DNA of 64,000 bases, from positions 1,173,261-1,237,260 of the forward strand of contig CBDCHP010000011.1 in assembly GCA_965217265.1 (NCBI GenBank), in the 5' to 3' direction. The notes beneath the pieces were generated by a model. It did no database searches, had not been told where the DNA came from, and worked only from the letters and a program-made list of their open reading frames with translations. This DNA is from JAGRGG01 sp965217265 (GTDB lineage: Bacteria; Pseudomonadota; Alphaproteobacteria; Geminicoccales; Geminicoccaceae). The position numbers were made by a program, and so were the translations under genes. Every line of letters begins with the position of its first letter. The first letter of the stretch is position 1. This document shows positions 1 to 8,929 of this stretch, piece by piece.

Positions 1-297
1 GCGCCGCATATTGACGTGGCCGAGACCGCCTCGGAGCCAGCCGACGAGCGCCTTGGCGAAGTCGAAGATGCGGTGCGTGATCCCGGCCGTGTTCATCAGG
101 TTGCCGGGCAGGATGAAGAACGGCACCGCGAGCAGGGGAAAGCTGTCGACGCCGTTGACCGTCCGATGCACGACGACGAGGTCGGGCACGCTGCCCGAGA
201 GGACGACGTAGAGGAGCGAACTCAAGCTGAGCGCGATCGCGACCGGCACGCCGATCACGATGAAGGCGAAGACGAGCACGAACAAGAGCGCGAGCAT
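1..297 (-). CDS. dctM: TRAP transporter large permease (DctM), N-terminal part, runs off the window
   Basis: Reading the minus strand from an ATG at 297 gives 99 codons without a stop to the window edge. The product starts MLALLFVLVFAFIVIGVPVA, a first membrane segment, followed by a serine-rich helix and then the motifs GVDSFPLLAVPFFILPG, NLMNTAGIT and RIFDFAKALVGWLRGG. These are typical of the N-terminus of DctM-family TRAP permeases, which import C4-dicarboxylates or other organic acids driven by sodium or proton gradients. No small permease (DctQ) or binding protein (DctP) is visible; only 53 bases separate it from the TetR gene upstream. Codon choice looks more proteobacterial than that of the rest of the window, an impression by eye. 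It belongs with the TetR gene on the left side of the proposed junction near 910. Confidence 0.85.
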   Translation of the reverse strand, partial: MLALLFVLVFAFIVIGVPVAIALSLSSLLYVVLSGSVPDLVVVHRTVNGVDSFPLLAVPFFILPGNLMNTAGITHRIFDFAKALVGWLRGGLGHVNMRR

Positions 298-350
298 GGG
301 CCTCCCCCATCGGCCTTTGCCCCAGCGGTAGCCGACCGAAGCGGGCGGCT

Positions 351-918
351 CTACGGGCGGCGGCCCGGCGCGGTGCCAAACAGCTTGAACAGGTCGGCGA
401 CCGCACGACCCGCAATGGCCTGCCTCGCTCCGGCGTCGGGCCGCGCATCGGGAACGCGGTGGAGTGCCAGGATCTGCCGATCGGCGATCAGGAGGCCGTA
501 GAAGCACCCGTAGACGGCCCGCGTGTCCGAAAAAGCGAGGCGTCCGTCGGCGCGCAGCCGGTCGAGCAGCCGTTTGATCCCCGGCGCCGATCGATCCCGG
601 CCGGCCGCGACCAGGACCCGGCTGAGTTCCCCCGAGGCGTCGCCCAGCGCCGCGCGGTTGATCGCGAGCGAGGCGGGCGACGTCAGCAGGTCGAGGAGGC
701 GCGCGCCCGCCTCGACCAGCGCCGCGCGCGGGGCGGCGGCGTCCTCGACACCGTCCAGGGCGGCGTTGAGCGCACCCGCCTGCCGCGCGACGAGGGCGGC
801 CAGGATCGCGCCCCGGTCGGCGAACAGCGCGTAGAGCGTGTTCTTCGAGCACCTAGCCTTGCGGGCGAGCGCGTTCGTCGTGACGGCGTCGAGGCCGTCG
901 GCTTCGAACGCCACGGTC
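351..918 (-). pseudogene. TetR/AcrR family regulator lacking its first helix (5' end lost at a junction)
   Basis: The frame continues open to 1082, but recognisable TetR sequence begins only at AFEADGLDAVTTNALA (about 870-915). This is followed by a helix-turn-helix KARCSKNTLYALFADRGAIL and a C-terminal ligand-binding region ending FKLFGTAPGRRP. A normal TetR has about 15 to 25 further residues of helix 1 before AFEADG; here those codons are replaced by sequence that, on the plus strand, codes for another protein. I therefore read it as truncated at the junction near 905-920. If a product is made from an upstream start, the DNA-binding domain would be incomplete. It lies just upstream of the TRAP permease gene on the same strand and would be its likely regulator in the source genome. 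The precise end of homology is inferred by eye. Confidence 0.65.
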
Positions 919-2538
919 CGCGCCGAAGGGGACGGCCGACGCCCCGTCGCGGCCTTCCGCGTGCCGCTCGGTCGGCCGGGGAGGCTGGAGCTGTCCGCCA
1001 CGGTGGCGATGCCCGACGGCCTCCCCGATGCCATGCCCGCCAACGACCGCCGATCGGCCGCCGTCCACATCGTCGACGGCAAGCTCCGCGTCCTGCTGAT
1101 CGACGATGAGGCCCGCTGGGAGTTCCGCTACCTCCGGGCCGCCCTGGAACGCGACCCGAGGGTCGACCTCGACGTCGTCCTTCTCCACCCGCCGACGCCG
1201 GCCGCCGGCGCCCGTCCCACCTTCCCCAACACCCTGCCCGAAGCCCCGGGGCCCGACGCCGACGCCCCCGACCCGCTGGGCGACTTTGACGCGATCATCC
1301 TCGGCGACCTGCCGACGGCTCATGCCCCCGACGACCTCTGGCCTCGCCTCGACGCCTACGTCTCGACCTTAGGCGGAACCCTCGTCATCGCCGAAGGCCC
1401 CAAGGCCCGCCTCGCCCCTGGGGGCTTGCCGAGGATCGCCCTCGGGATGCTGCCGGTCGACGACCCCCGCCCCATCCCGGTCGACCCTTCGGCGATCGAC
1501 CCCGACCGCGCCGCCCTGCCCAGCGGCGTGGCGGTGGCCCCCGCCCCCGGCCTCGACGAGACCCCCGGCGCCTGGCCGATGCTCGAGTTCGACGCCGACC
1601 CCCGGGCCAGCCGCGATGCCTGGTCCCGCCTGTCGCCGCTCCCCTGGGCCCTCGCCGGCCGACCGAAGCCGGGGGCGACGGCCCTGCTCGTCGCCGGGGA
1701 CTCGAAATCCTCCTCCGATCCGACGGCTGCCGCCGTGGTCGCGGCCCACCCCTACGGCCTCGGCCGGGTCCTCTGGGTCGGCACCGACGGCACCTGGCGC
1801 TGGCGAGTCCGGGTCGGCGACGCCTACCACCACCGCTTCTGGGGCCAGGTCGTCCGCTGGGCGTCCTCGTCGCCGGGCCCGTCCGGCAACCGCCTCGTCC
1901 GCTTCGAGGCCGATCCCCCCCGAACCCCCGAAGGTCTCCCCGTCACCCTCCGCGCCCGCGTCTCCGCCAACCTCCCCGAAGTCCCCCCCGACCTCCTGCT
2001 CGCCGCCCGAATCCTCCCCGCCCCCGCCCGGAGGAATCCCGAAATCGAGAATCCAACATCCTCCCGAACCCGCAATCCCGCATCCGCAATTCCCGAATCC
2101 GGGAGCGACGCCGGGCCGATCGCGATCGTCCCCCTCCGTCCGTCCCTCGACCGCCCCCGGAGCTTCGAGGCCGCCGCCCCGCCGCTGCCCCCCGGCCGCT
2201 ACCTCGCCGTCCTGGACGTGCCCACGCTCGCCGAATCGTTCGATGCCGAGGGGCTCCCCGCCCCTTCGACCACGTTCGACGTCGGCCCCCCCGAGACCGG
2301 CGAACTGCTCGACCTCGCCGCCGATCCGGCCCCGCTCCGGCAACTGGCCGAGGCCACCGGAGGCCGTCTTCTCCGCGACGTCGAGGCCGGCCTCCTCCCC
2401 GGACTCCTCGACGCTCGGGTCGTCGATCGCCCTCGGACCGATGCCGAACCGCTCTGGGACACCCCCTTCGCCCTGCTCCTCGTCTTCGCCCTGCTCGCCG
2501 CCGAGTGGCTCCTCCGCAAGCGTGTCGGCCTCCCCTGA
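838..2538 (+). pseudogene. Planctomycete BatA/glutamine-amidotransferase-like membrane protein, 5' truncated
   Basis: From about codon 28 the frame reads as the C-terminal half of a large protein common in planctomycetes next to VWA/BatA genes. It has a beta-sandwich ending with NDRRSAAVHIVDGKLRVLLI, a class I glutamine-amidotransferase-like core (WEFRYLRAALERDP, later GLGRVLWVGTDGTWRWRVRVG) and one C-terminal transmembrane helix (FALLLVFALLAAEWLL) before a basic tail. Family members normally start several hundred residues earlier with an N-terminal membrane/BatA region, which is absent. The first codons (838-915) instead overlap the antisense TetR gene. About residues 400-425 (2035-2110) are a low-complexity insert of repeated AATCCCG-type units. 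Function unknown; probably a membrane-anchored regulatory or binding protein. The call of truncation is an inference from family architecture. Confidence 0.6.
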
Positions 2539-2742
2539 CCGTCGAACATGCCCGAGCGGCCGTCGCGTGCATCTCGTTGCCCCTTGTCGCCAAGGCGTCC
2601 TTTGAGTTGGACTGGGAGACCGCGGACCGTTAGTTCTCGGAGGAATTCGGCCGGGAGTTCGGCGACGCCTGACCGAGCGTCGCGGCGATCTTCGGCCCGC
2701 GCGTCGACATCCGATCGGCCGCGCGATCCCGTGGCCGAAACG

Positions 2743-2765
2743 GCCCTCGGACACGTCCCGAGGGC
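2743..2765. terminator. GC-rich hairpin downstream of the truncated membrane protein gene
   Basis: Arms GCCCTCGG (2743-2750) and CCGAGGGC (2758-2765) pair perfectly around a 7-base loop. There is no T-run, so it is at best a weak intrinsic terminator. Apart from this hairpin, the sequence between 2539 and the promoter at 2811 shows no convincing gene. Confidence 0.4.
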
Positions 2766-2810
2766 GTACCCTTGAGCCGTTGTCCCGGACCGTAGCGAAT
2801 TGCCGACGAC

Positions 2811-2839
2811 TTGAAATCGGGGTCGAAATCATCTATGAT
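2811..2839 (+). promoter_or_regulatory. Sigma70-type promoter for the DUF1592 gene
   Basis: A -35 box TTGAAA (2811-2816) and a -10 box TATGAT (2834-2839) are separated by exactly 17 bases, close to the consensus and conspicuous in this GC-rich DNA. Transcription would start near 2846, leaving a leader of about 245 bases before the gene at 3093. Confidence 0.7.
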
Positions 2840-3092
2840 AGACAATTGTTGAGCCCCCGGACGTGGAAGTCGACGCAATGCTGGACTTCCCTCGGACCGT
2901 TGCGACGTCGAGGCCGCCGGTCCTTCCGGTCCGCCCTTTCGAATCGTTGCTGGGACTCACCCGCCTGCAAAAGGTCCGCCCGATCCCTCGACGACGGGGG
3001 CGCCTGCTGACGGGCCCGACGTTTCTGAATTCTAAGGTGTCGCCCCGCCTCCAACGACACCGGACCCTCCACCCCGGAGGATCACGCAAGCG

Positions 3093-5462
3093 ATGCCGAT
3101 CACGACCCCTCCCAGCCCGAATCCCCGATCGCGGACGCTGCTCGCGACGCTGGCCGCCGCGACGCTGACCGCCGCATCGGCCTCGGCCGCCGTTGACGAA
3201 TCCCCGGGCGCCCGGATCTATGCCGAGCAGTGCGCCGAATGTCACGGCCCCGAGGGCCAAGGGTCCGAACTCGACTATCCGTACCCCCTCGAAGGGGAAC
3301 GCTCTGTCGACGGTCTGACCGCCTTCATCGACCGGAAAATGCCCCCCGGCTTCGCCGAGGAGTGCGTCGGCGACGACGCCGAGGCCGTCGCCCGGTACAT
3401 CTACGACGCCTTCTACTCCGAGATCGCCCAGGCCCGCAACGCCCCGCCTCGGATCGAACTCGCCCGCCTGACCGTCCGGCAGTACCGCAACGCCCTGGCC
3501 GACCTCGTCGGCTCGTTCCGATGGGAGCCCGAGCGGGTTGAGCAGCGCGGCCTCCGCGCCGAGTATTACGACGGCCGACGGTTCCGAGGCAAGGACCGGG
3601 TCTTCGAGCGGGTCGACCCCGAGGTCCGCTTCGACTTCGGCACCGAGAGCCCCGACCCGGCGGACGAGGACTTCCAGAATCCGAACCTCTTCGCGATCCG
3701 CTGGGAAGGCTCGATTTTGTCGACCGAGTCGGGGGACTTCGAGTTCATCGTCCGGACCGAACACGCGCTCCGGCTCTGGGTCAACGACCCCGAGACCCCC
3801 TTGATCGACGGCTGGGTCCAGTCGGGGGACTTGACCGAGCACCGGGCCTCGATTGCGTTGCTCGAAGGGCACGCCTATCCGATCAAGCTAGAATTCTCCA
3901 AGGCGAATCAGGGGGTCGACAAGGACCGCGAGGAGGAGCCGGAGATCCCGGCGTCGATCCGACTGGAGTGGGTCCGCCCCCGGTCATCGGCCGAGGTGAT
4001 CCCGGCCCGTCACCTGAGCCCCAAGGACGCCCCGGAGGTCTTCGTCTCCACCGCCCCCTTCCCGCCGGACGACCGCAGCGTCGGCTACGAGCGCGGCACC
4101 GCCGTCTCCTCGGCCTGGGAGGAGGCGACCACCGAGGGGGCCATCGAGGCCGCCGGCTACGTCGCCGAGCACCTCGACCGCCTCGCCGACATCGGCCGCG
4201 ACGACGAAGAGCAGGAGCGATCCGAGAAGTCCCGCAGCTTCGCCGCTCGATTCGTCGAGCGTGCCTTCCGACACCCTTTGAGTGATGAGCAGCGGCAGCT
4301 TTACGTCGATCGTCAGTTCGACGAGGCCCCCGACGCCGAGACGGCCGTCAAGCGCGTCGTCCTCTTGACGCTCAAGTCGCCCCGGTTCCTCTATCTCGAC
4401 GTCGACGGCGACCTCGACCCTTACGATGTCGCCTCCCGGATCGCCTTTACCCTCTGGGACGCCCTGCCCGACTCCGAACTGCTCAAGGCCGCCGCCGAGG
4501 ATCGGCTGGGGACTGCGGAGCAGGTCGCCGAGCAGTCGCGACGGATGCTTGACGACCCTCGTGCGCACGCCACCCTTCGGGCCTTCTTCCTGAAGTGGCT
4601 GAAGGTCGAGTCCAACCCCGATCTCGCCAAGGACCCCGAGGCGTACCCCGGCTTCGACCTCGCCGTGGCCGCCGACTTGCGGACCTCCCTGGAACTGTTC
4701 CTCGACGATGTCGCCTGGGGCGACGATCCCGACTTCCGCCGCCTGCTGCTGGACCAGACACTCTTCCTCAACGGCCGGCTCGCCGATTATTACGGCATCG
4801 ATCGGCCGGAGGACGCCCCCTTCGAGGTCGTCGAGGACCCCGAAGCCCTCGGCGAGCGCGCCGGGGTGCTGGCCCACCCGTACCTCCTGGCCAACTTCGC
4901 CTACACCTCGACCACCTCGCCGATCCACCGCGGCGTCTTCCTGGCCCGCAACGTCCTCGGCCAGGGGCTCCGCCCGCCGCCGGCCGCCTTCGCCCCCTTG
5001 GCGCCCGACTTGCACCCGGACCTAACCACCAGAGAGCGGGTTGCCCTCCAGACGAGCCCGGAGTCGTGCATGTCCTGCCACGGCATGATTAATCCGCTCG
5101 GCTTCGCCCTGGAGCGTTACGACGCCGTCGGCCGGTTTCGGGAGTCGGAGCACGACCGGCCCATTGACGCGGCCGGCTTCTTCGAGACCCGAGTCGGCGA
5201 TCGCGCCGAGTTCGAAGGGGCCCGAGGGCTTGCCGAATTCCTCGCCGAGAGCGAGGAGGTGCACGAGGCGTTCGTCGAGCAAGCGTTTCACCACCTGGTC
5301 AAGCAGCCGATCCGCGCGTTCGGCCCCGAGGTCCTGCCCGAACTGACGCAAGCCTTCGTCGACTCGGGCTTTAACCTCCGCGAGTTGCTGGTCGAGATCG
5401 TCGCCCGGTCGGCCCTGGTCCCTCGGAGACCGGAGCCGATCGCCACCGCGTCGCACGATTGA
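3093..5462 (+). CDS. DUF1592 domain-containing secreted cytochrome-like protein with PA14 domain
   Basis: A 789-residue protein with a signal peptide (about 1-33) and a class I cytochrome c-like domain carrying CAECH at residues 47-51. A PA14-like sugar-binding domain follows at about 150-300 (GLRAEYYDGRRFRGKDRVFE ... ESGDFEFIVRTEHALRLWV). The planctomycete domains DUF1595, DUF1592, DUF1588 and DUF1585 fill the rest, with a second CxxCH in SCMSCHG near residue 655 followed by INPLGFALERYDAVG. Such proteins are exported and occur almost always with a DUF1552 partner, as here (next gene, 211 bases downstream). Their function is not established; degradation of complex carbohydrates with electron transfer has been suggested from domain content. 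Start chosen because the signal peptide follows directly and a GGAGGA ribosome site lies about 10 bases upstream. Confidence 0.9.
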   Translation: MPITTPPSPNPRSRTLLATLAAATLTAASASAAVDESPGARIYAEQCAECHGPEGQGSELDYPYPLEGERSVDGLTAFIDRKMPPGFAEECVGDDAEAVARYIYDAFYSEIAQARNAPPRIELARLTVRQYRNALADLVGSFRWEPERVEQRGLRAEYYDGRRFRGKDRVFERVDPEVRFDFGTESPDPADEDFQNPNLFAIRWEGSILSTESGDFEFIVRTEHALRLWVNDPETPLIDGWVQSGDLTEHRASIALLEGHAYPIKLEFSKANQGVDKDREEEPEIPASIRLEWVRPRSSAEVIPARHLSPKDAPEVFVSTAPFPPDDRSVGYERGTAVSSAWEEATTEGAIEAAGYVAEHLDRLADIGRDDEEQERSEKSRSFAARFVERAFRHPLSDEQRQLYVDRQFDEAPDAETAVKRVVLLTLKSPRFLYLDVDGDLDPYDVASRIAFTLWDALPDSELLKAAAEDRLGTAEQVAEQSRRMLDDPRAHATLRAFFLKWLKVESNPDLAKDPEAYPGFDLAVAADLRTSLELFLDDVAWGDDPDFRRLLLDQTLFLNGRLADYYGIDRPEDAPFEVVEDPEALGERAGVLAHPYLLANFAYTSTTSPIHRGVFLARNVLGQGLRPPPAAFAPLAPDLHPDLTTRERVALQTSPESCMSCHGMINPLGFALERYDAVGRFRESEHDRPIDAAGFFETRVGDRAEFEGARGLAEFLAESEEVHEAFVEQAFHHLVKQPIRAFGPEVLPELTQAFVDSGFNLRELLVEIVARSALVPRRPEPIATASHD

Positions 5463-5476
5463 ATCCCGAAGGCCGT

Positions 5477-5605
5477 GAGGGCAGAAGACAGAAGACAGAT
5501 TTCAGGACCGCAACGGAACCTTCGAATTCTGCCTTCTGGAATCTGCCTTCTGCCCTCTGGAATCCGCCTTCCGGGACCTGGAATCTGTCTTCCGCAATCC
5601 GTACC
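5477..5605. repeat. Purine-rich/pyrimidine-rich inverted repeat of the GCAGAAGG family
   Basis: The gap between the DUF1592 and DUF1552 genes is filled by units of GGGCAGAAGACAGAAGACAG (5479-5498) and their complements such as AATCTGCCTTCTGCCCTC (5540-5557), so the RNA can fold on itself. The 11-mer CCCGAAGGCCG occurs directly on both sides (5465 and 5613). Related units occur at 19302-19491 and 30761-31102. Confidence 0.6.
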
Positions 5606-5673
5606 ATCGCAGCCCGAAGGCCGGGCAACCCGTGCTCGGCCTTTCGCCATCGAAAAAAGGGAGCGAACCCCGA

Positions 5674-7008
5674 ATGACCCACGCCACCACCCGCCGCGAG
5701 TTCGTCCGTCGCCTTGGCGTCGGCGGCGCCGCCCTGCCTTTCTTGATGAACCTGCCGAGCCTCGGACTCGGCGCCGGCTCGGACTCCGGCCCGTCTCGCA
5801 AGCGTCGCCTGATCGTGGTGTTCAGCCCCAACGGGATCGTCCCCAAAAACTTCTGGCCGGATGAGGAGGGGGACCTGGTCCTCAAGCCGATCCTCGAACC
5901 CCTGGCCCCGTTCCGAGACCGGACCTTGACCCTGCAAGGGGTCTGCGACAAGGTCCGGGGCGACGGCGACAACCACATGCGTGGCATCGGCTGCCTGCTG
6001 ACCGGCACCGAGCTGTTCCCGGGGAACATCCAGGGGGGCTCCGACACGCCGGCCGGCTGGGCCAGCGGCCTGTCGATCGATCAGGAGATCAAGAACTTCC
6101 TCCAGGCCGATGAATCGACCCGGACCCGCTTCGGCTCCCTGGAGTTCGGCGTCATGGTCCCCGACCGCGCCGACACCTGGACGCGGATGTCCTACGCCGG
6201 GCCGAACAAGCCGATCGCGCCGATCGACGACCCGTACCAGATGTTCAACAAGCTCTACGGCCGGCGGAAGGACACCGAGAACCTCCGGAGCATCCTGGAC
6301 GACCTCCAGGACGACCTCGGCCGGGTCCGATCGGCCGTCGCCGATGAGGACCGCAAGATCCTCGACGAGCACGCCGACTTCGTCCGACGGATGGAACGGC
6401 AGCTCGCCGACTCCCCGGCGCCCCAGGACCTCGGCCACGCCGTCCCCGAGCTGGAGCCGGGCGTCGACGACGAAGAGAACGACGCGATGCCGCGGATCAG
6501 CAAGATGCAGATCGACCTGCTGGTCAACAGCTTCGCGGCCGACTTCGCCCGGGTGGCGACGTATCAGATCACCAACTCCGTCGGCGGCGCCAAGATGCGC
6601 TGGATCGGCATCGACGAGGGGCACCACGGCCTCTCACACGAGCCCGACAGCAACGAAGAGGCGGTCGAGAAGCTCACCAAGATCAACACCTGGTACTGCG
6701 AGCAGGTCGCCTACCTCGCCCGGCGCCTCTCCGAGACCCCCGAGCCCGGCGGCCCCGGCACCTTGCTGGACAACACCTTGATCGTCTGGACCAACGAGCT
6801 GGGCAAGGGGAACTCCCACACCCTCAACGACATCCCCTTCGTCTTAGTCGGCGGCGGCCTCGACTTTCAGATGGGCCGCGCCCTGACGTACGACAACGCC
6901 CGACACAACAGCCTGCTCTTGTCCCTCGCCCACGGCTTCGGCCACCAGATCGACACCTTCGGCAACCCCGACTATTGCGGCGACGGCCCCCTGCCCCGCC
7001 TCACCTGA
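5674..7008 (+). CDS. DUF1552 domain-containing Tat-exported protein
   Basis: A 444-residue protein whose N-terminus has a twin-arginine signal (TRREFVRRLGVGGAALPF, residues 5-22), so it is probably exported folded. The body carries the DUF1552 signatures: LIVVFSPNGIVPKNFWP, GVCDKVRGDGDNHMRGIGCL, the TGTELFPGNIQGGSDTPAGW block, and near the C-terminus WTNELGKGNSH and NSLLLSLAHGFG. The family resembles DUF1501 in the alkaline-phosphatase/sulfatase-like superfamily, but no reaction is proven. It forms the usual planctomycete pair with the DUF1592 gene just upstream. The ATG at 5674 is chosen because the Tat motif follows at once and a GGGAG ribosome site precedes it; an in-frame upstream start at 5632 lies in the repeat. 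Confidence 0.9.
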   Translation: MTHATTRREFVRRLGVGGAALPFLMNLPSLGLGAGSDSGPSRKRRLIVVFSPNGIVPKNFWPDEEGDLVLKPILEPLAPFRDRTLTLQGVCDKVRGDGDNHMRGIGCLLTGTELFPGNIQGGSDTPAGWASGLSIDQEIKNFLQADESTRTRFGSLEFGVMVPDRADTWTRMSYAGPNKPIAPIDDPYQMFNKLYGRRKDTENLRSILDDLQDDLGRVRSAVADEDRKILDEHADFVRRMERQLADSPAPQDLGHAVPELEPGVDDEENDAMPRISKMQIDLLVNSFAADFARVATYQITNSVGGAKMRWIGIDEGHHGLSHEPDSNEEAVEKLTKINTWYCEQVAYLARRLSETPEPGGPGTLLDNTLIVWTNELGKGNSHTLNDIPFVLVGGGLDFQMGRALTYDNARHNSLLLSLAHGFGHQIDTFGNPDYCGDGPLPRLT

Positions 7009-7053
7009 TGGTCAAGCCCAGGGTCTACGTCGAGACATTGCCCGGAGACCACG

Positions 7054-7248
7054 ATGACGCCCACCGAACCTGATCCGGTGATCGACGAGATCCGCGCGAT
7101 CCGCCACCGGATCTCGGCACGGTTCGGCCACGACCCGCATCGGCTGGTCTCCCACTACCTCGACGAGCAGGATCGGCTTCGCCCTCGACTCATCGACCGC
7201 CTGGCCGTCGAGGACGATGGACCTCGCCCGACAGGCGAATTTTCCTGA
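7054..7248 (+). CDS. Small conserved hypothetical protein
   Basis: A 64-residue hydrophilic protein beginning MTPTEPDPVIDEIRAIRHRI and continuing SARFGHDPHRLVSHYLDEQD. This EIRAIRHxISxRxGHDP pattern belongs to a family of very short proteins I recall from cyanobacteria and planctomycetes, often next to small toxin-like genes; no function is known. It starts 45 bases after the DUF1552 gene, in the same direction, with a GGAGA ribosome site 8 bases upstream of the ATG. No partner is seen here. Codon use is that of the neighbours. Confidence 0.55.
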   Translation: MTPTEPDPVIDEIRAIRHRISARFGHDPHRLVSHYLDEQDRLRPRLIDRLAVEDDGPRPTGEFS

Positions 7249-7275
7249 CCCGTCCAGTAATCGCCATGCCCACCG

Positions 7276-7305
7276 ACTGGGGTTAGGATGACCCCGGCCA
7301 CCCGG
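7276..7305 (+). repeat. Solo half of the GGTCGGGACGACCCC inverted-repeat family
   Basis: About 30 bases around GATGACCCCGGCCACCCGG match the right arm of the large inverted repeat at 9142-9243 with a few changes. The left arm is missing here. It lies just after the small gene ending at 7248. Confidence 0.5.
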
Positions 7306-7360
7306 TCGAGGCTGGCCATCGTAGCATTTCTGAAATTCTGAGCGATTCTGCAAATTCTCC

Positions 7361-7389
7361 TTGCAGGGGATGGACAAAGTCGGTATGAT
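7361..7389 (+). promoter_or_regulatory. Sigma70-type promoter for the PEP-CTERM gene
   Basis: TTGCAG (7361-7366) and TATGAT (7384-7389) are 17 bases apart, in an AT-richer stretch, 70 bases upstream of the start at 7460. The -10 hexamer is identical to that of the promoter at 2811-2839. Confidence 0.65.
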
Positions 7390-7459
7390 AAGCTAGTTTC
7401 GATACCAGAATAAGGTACGACACGCTTCGACGTGAACACAGGATCACAAGGAACGAATC

Positions 7460-8929
7460 ATGCGTACTAATTGGCGAACGCTCTTCATTTTTGCTGCTGC
7501 GACAACAATTCACATGCCGGTATCCGCTGGCTTCCTCGTCGAGGGGCCGATCCCGGAAAACAGCGTCCCTCAAGCATCCCACCAGGGAGCCAACGCCAAC
7601 GTGTCCCTCAGCCCTACTCCTGTACAATATCTCACAGAAGCCTCAACCCTATTCCGGGACACCCTGGCAGATCAGTTTCCCGGTTGGACGTTCAATTACG
7701 CTGTGCCCACGGTCTATTATAACAGCTACCTCAATTTAAATGGCACTCTAACAATCCAAGCTTACAAAGCTACAGCAAATGAAAACTATGGCGGCGCACA
7801 GATTTATCTTGAATATGAAAGAGCCAATACAGACCCCATCATTGACAATCTTAGATGGATTCAACTTGTTAACACAAGCGACCCTCTCCCAGACACCCCC
7901 AACCCTGTGATCGACCCCTACGAGAGCGATGAGGACCCTGAGTTACCATTTTACTGGGACATAAATGGAAGCGATCCGACCTATATCGATTCGCATTGGA
8001 AAACCGGCGACACATATTTTTTTGGCGACGAGCCGAAAAGACCTTATCCCACCCCTCCTGTTCCCCCTGCTCTCATCAACGGTCTAACCTGGTCCGCCGA
8101 TTTGCACCTTGCTTCATGGGATGGAACGCTGACCAACGGGGTCGGTTCGGTGACCATCTATGATGGCATCTCGTGGGGTTTTCTAATTCAGAAATATCCT
8201 CCATCCAACAATTCATCGGGCAATCGGCCATCATTGTCAGGCGCCGATAGGTGGTCTTCCAACCTCACTGCGGTTCCGGAGCCGAATAGCCTGACATTGG
8301 TTCTTTGCGGAGTTGTGGTTCTCGCCATCCCGATTTTCGTGAGAGGTAGCTGGATGAGACAACACTTCCGGTCGAGGCGGCGCGTTCTTTTCTTATTCTT
8401 TTTCACTTTCGCAATGGTGATTCTTGGCTTTTCGTTCAGGCATGTAAGCGGCCGAGCTGATATCGCAACCAAACCCAGGCCGTATACGAGTCTGGGTAAT
8501 CACGAGTTCAACCAGCGAGCTTGCGTACTGCACGCCAAACTTGCGAAGCATGTTTATCGCATCGATGATCCAATCCTCCTGACAGCGGAAATTCTCAACA
8601 ATGGAAACCTTCCCGTCACGATTTACAAATGCAGCTTCTGGCCGAATCACCGCGTGATTGTGACTAATGAACAAGGTGACGAGCTCCCGCTCACGCAAGA
8701 GGGTGAGCGGCACCTCACTAGGTTCGTGAATGGTGCATATCGTGATCGAAATTTACACATCGTATTGGAGGGTGGAGAATCCAACCGTGAAGGGCCCGTG
8801 GATATCTCTGCCCTGTATCACTATGTAGCGGGCCGCTATCAAGTCGAGGTGATCTATTCCGATCCCCTCCCGCCCACGCCGACGCGGCTGGTTTCCCATC
8901 GGATCCCGTTCGTCATCGAAGACGATTGA
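7460..8929 (+). CDS. PEP-CTERM secreted protein fused to a second membrane-anchored domain
   Basis: A 489-residue protein in an AT-richer stretch. Residues 1-23 form a signal peptide; residues 24-270 are acidic, asparagine- and tyrosine-rich and of unknown fold. Residues about 273-297 form a PEP-CTERM sorting signal (AVPEPNSLTLVLCGVVVLAI plus basic residues), which normally ends a protein handled by exosortase. Instead the frame continues with a basic stretch and a second signal-anchor (MRQHFRSRRRVLFLFFFTFA) and a further 170 residues (ILLTAEILNNGNLPVTIYKC, YHYVAGRYQVEVIY) that look like a beta-sandwich domain, perhaps a separate gene that starts at the ATG at 8353. So this may be two genes joined by loss of a stop, or a natural fusion. 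Low GC and codon use differ from the neighbours and suggest transfer. No function is assigned. Confidence 0.7.
   Translation: MRTNWRTLFIFAAATTIHMPVSAGFLVEGPIPENSVPQASHQGANANVSLSPTPVQYLTEASTLFRDTLADQFPGWTFNYAVPTVYYNSYLNLNGTLTIQAYKATANENYGGAQIYLEYERANTDPIIDNLRWIQLVNTSDPLPDTPNPVIDPYESDEDPELPFYWDINGSDPTYIDSHWKTGDTYFFGDEPKRPYPTPPVPPALINGLTWSADLHLASWDGTLTNGVGSVTIYDGISWGFLIQKYPPSNNSSGNRPSLSGADRWSSNLTAVPEPNSLTLVLCGVVVLAIPIFVRGSWMRQHFRSRRRVLFLFFFTFAMVILGFSFRHVSGRADIATKPRPYTSLGNHEFNQRACVLHAKLAKHVYRIDDPILLTAEILNNGNLPVTIYKCSFWPNHRVIVTNEQGDELPLTQEGERHLTRFVNGAYRDRNLHIVLEGGESNREGPVDISALYHYVAGRYQVEVIYSDPLPPTPTRLVSHRIPFVIEDD

Noticed and set aside
1369..2832. Long minus-strand frame under the membrane protein gene
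   Set aside because: Shadow of the truncated plus-strand gene; glycine/arginine-rich with no conserved motif.
5477..5605. Possible tandem CRISPR-like or VNTR array
   Set aside because: Units vary in length and orientation; the structure is an inverted purine/pyrimidine repeat.
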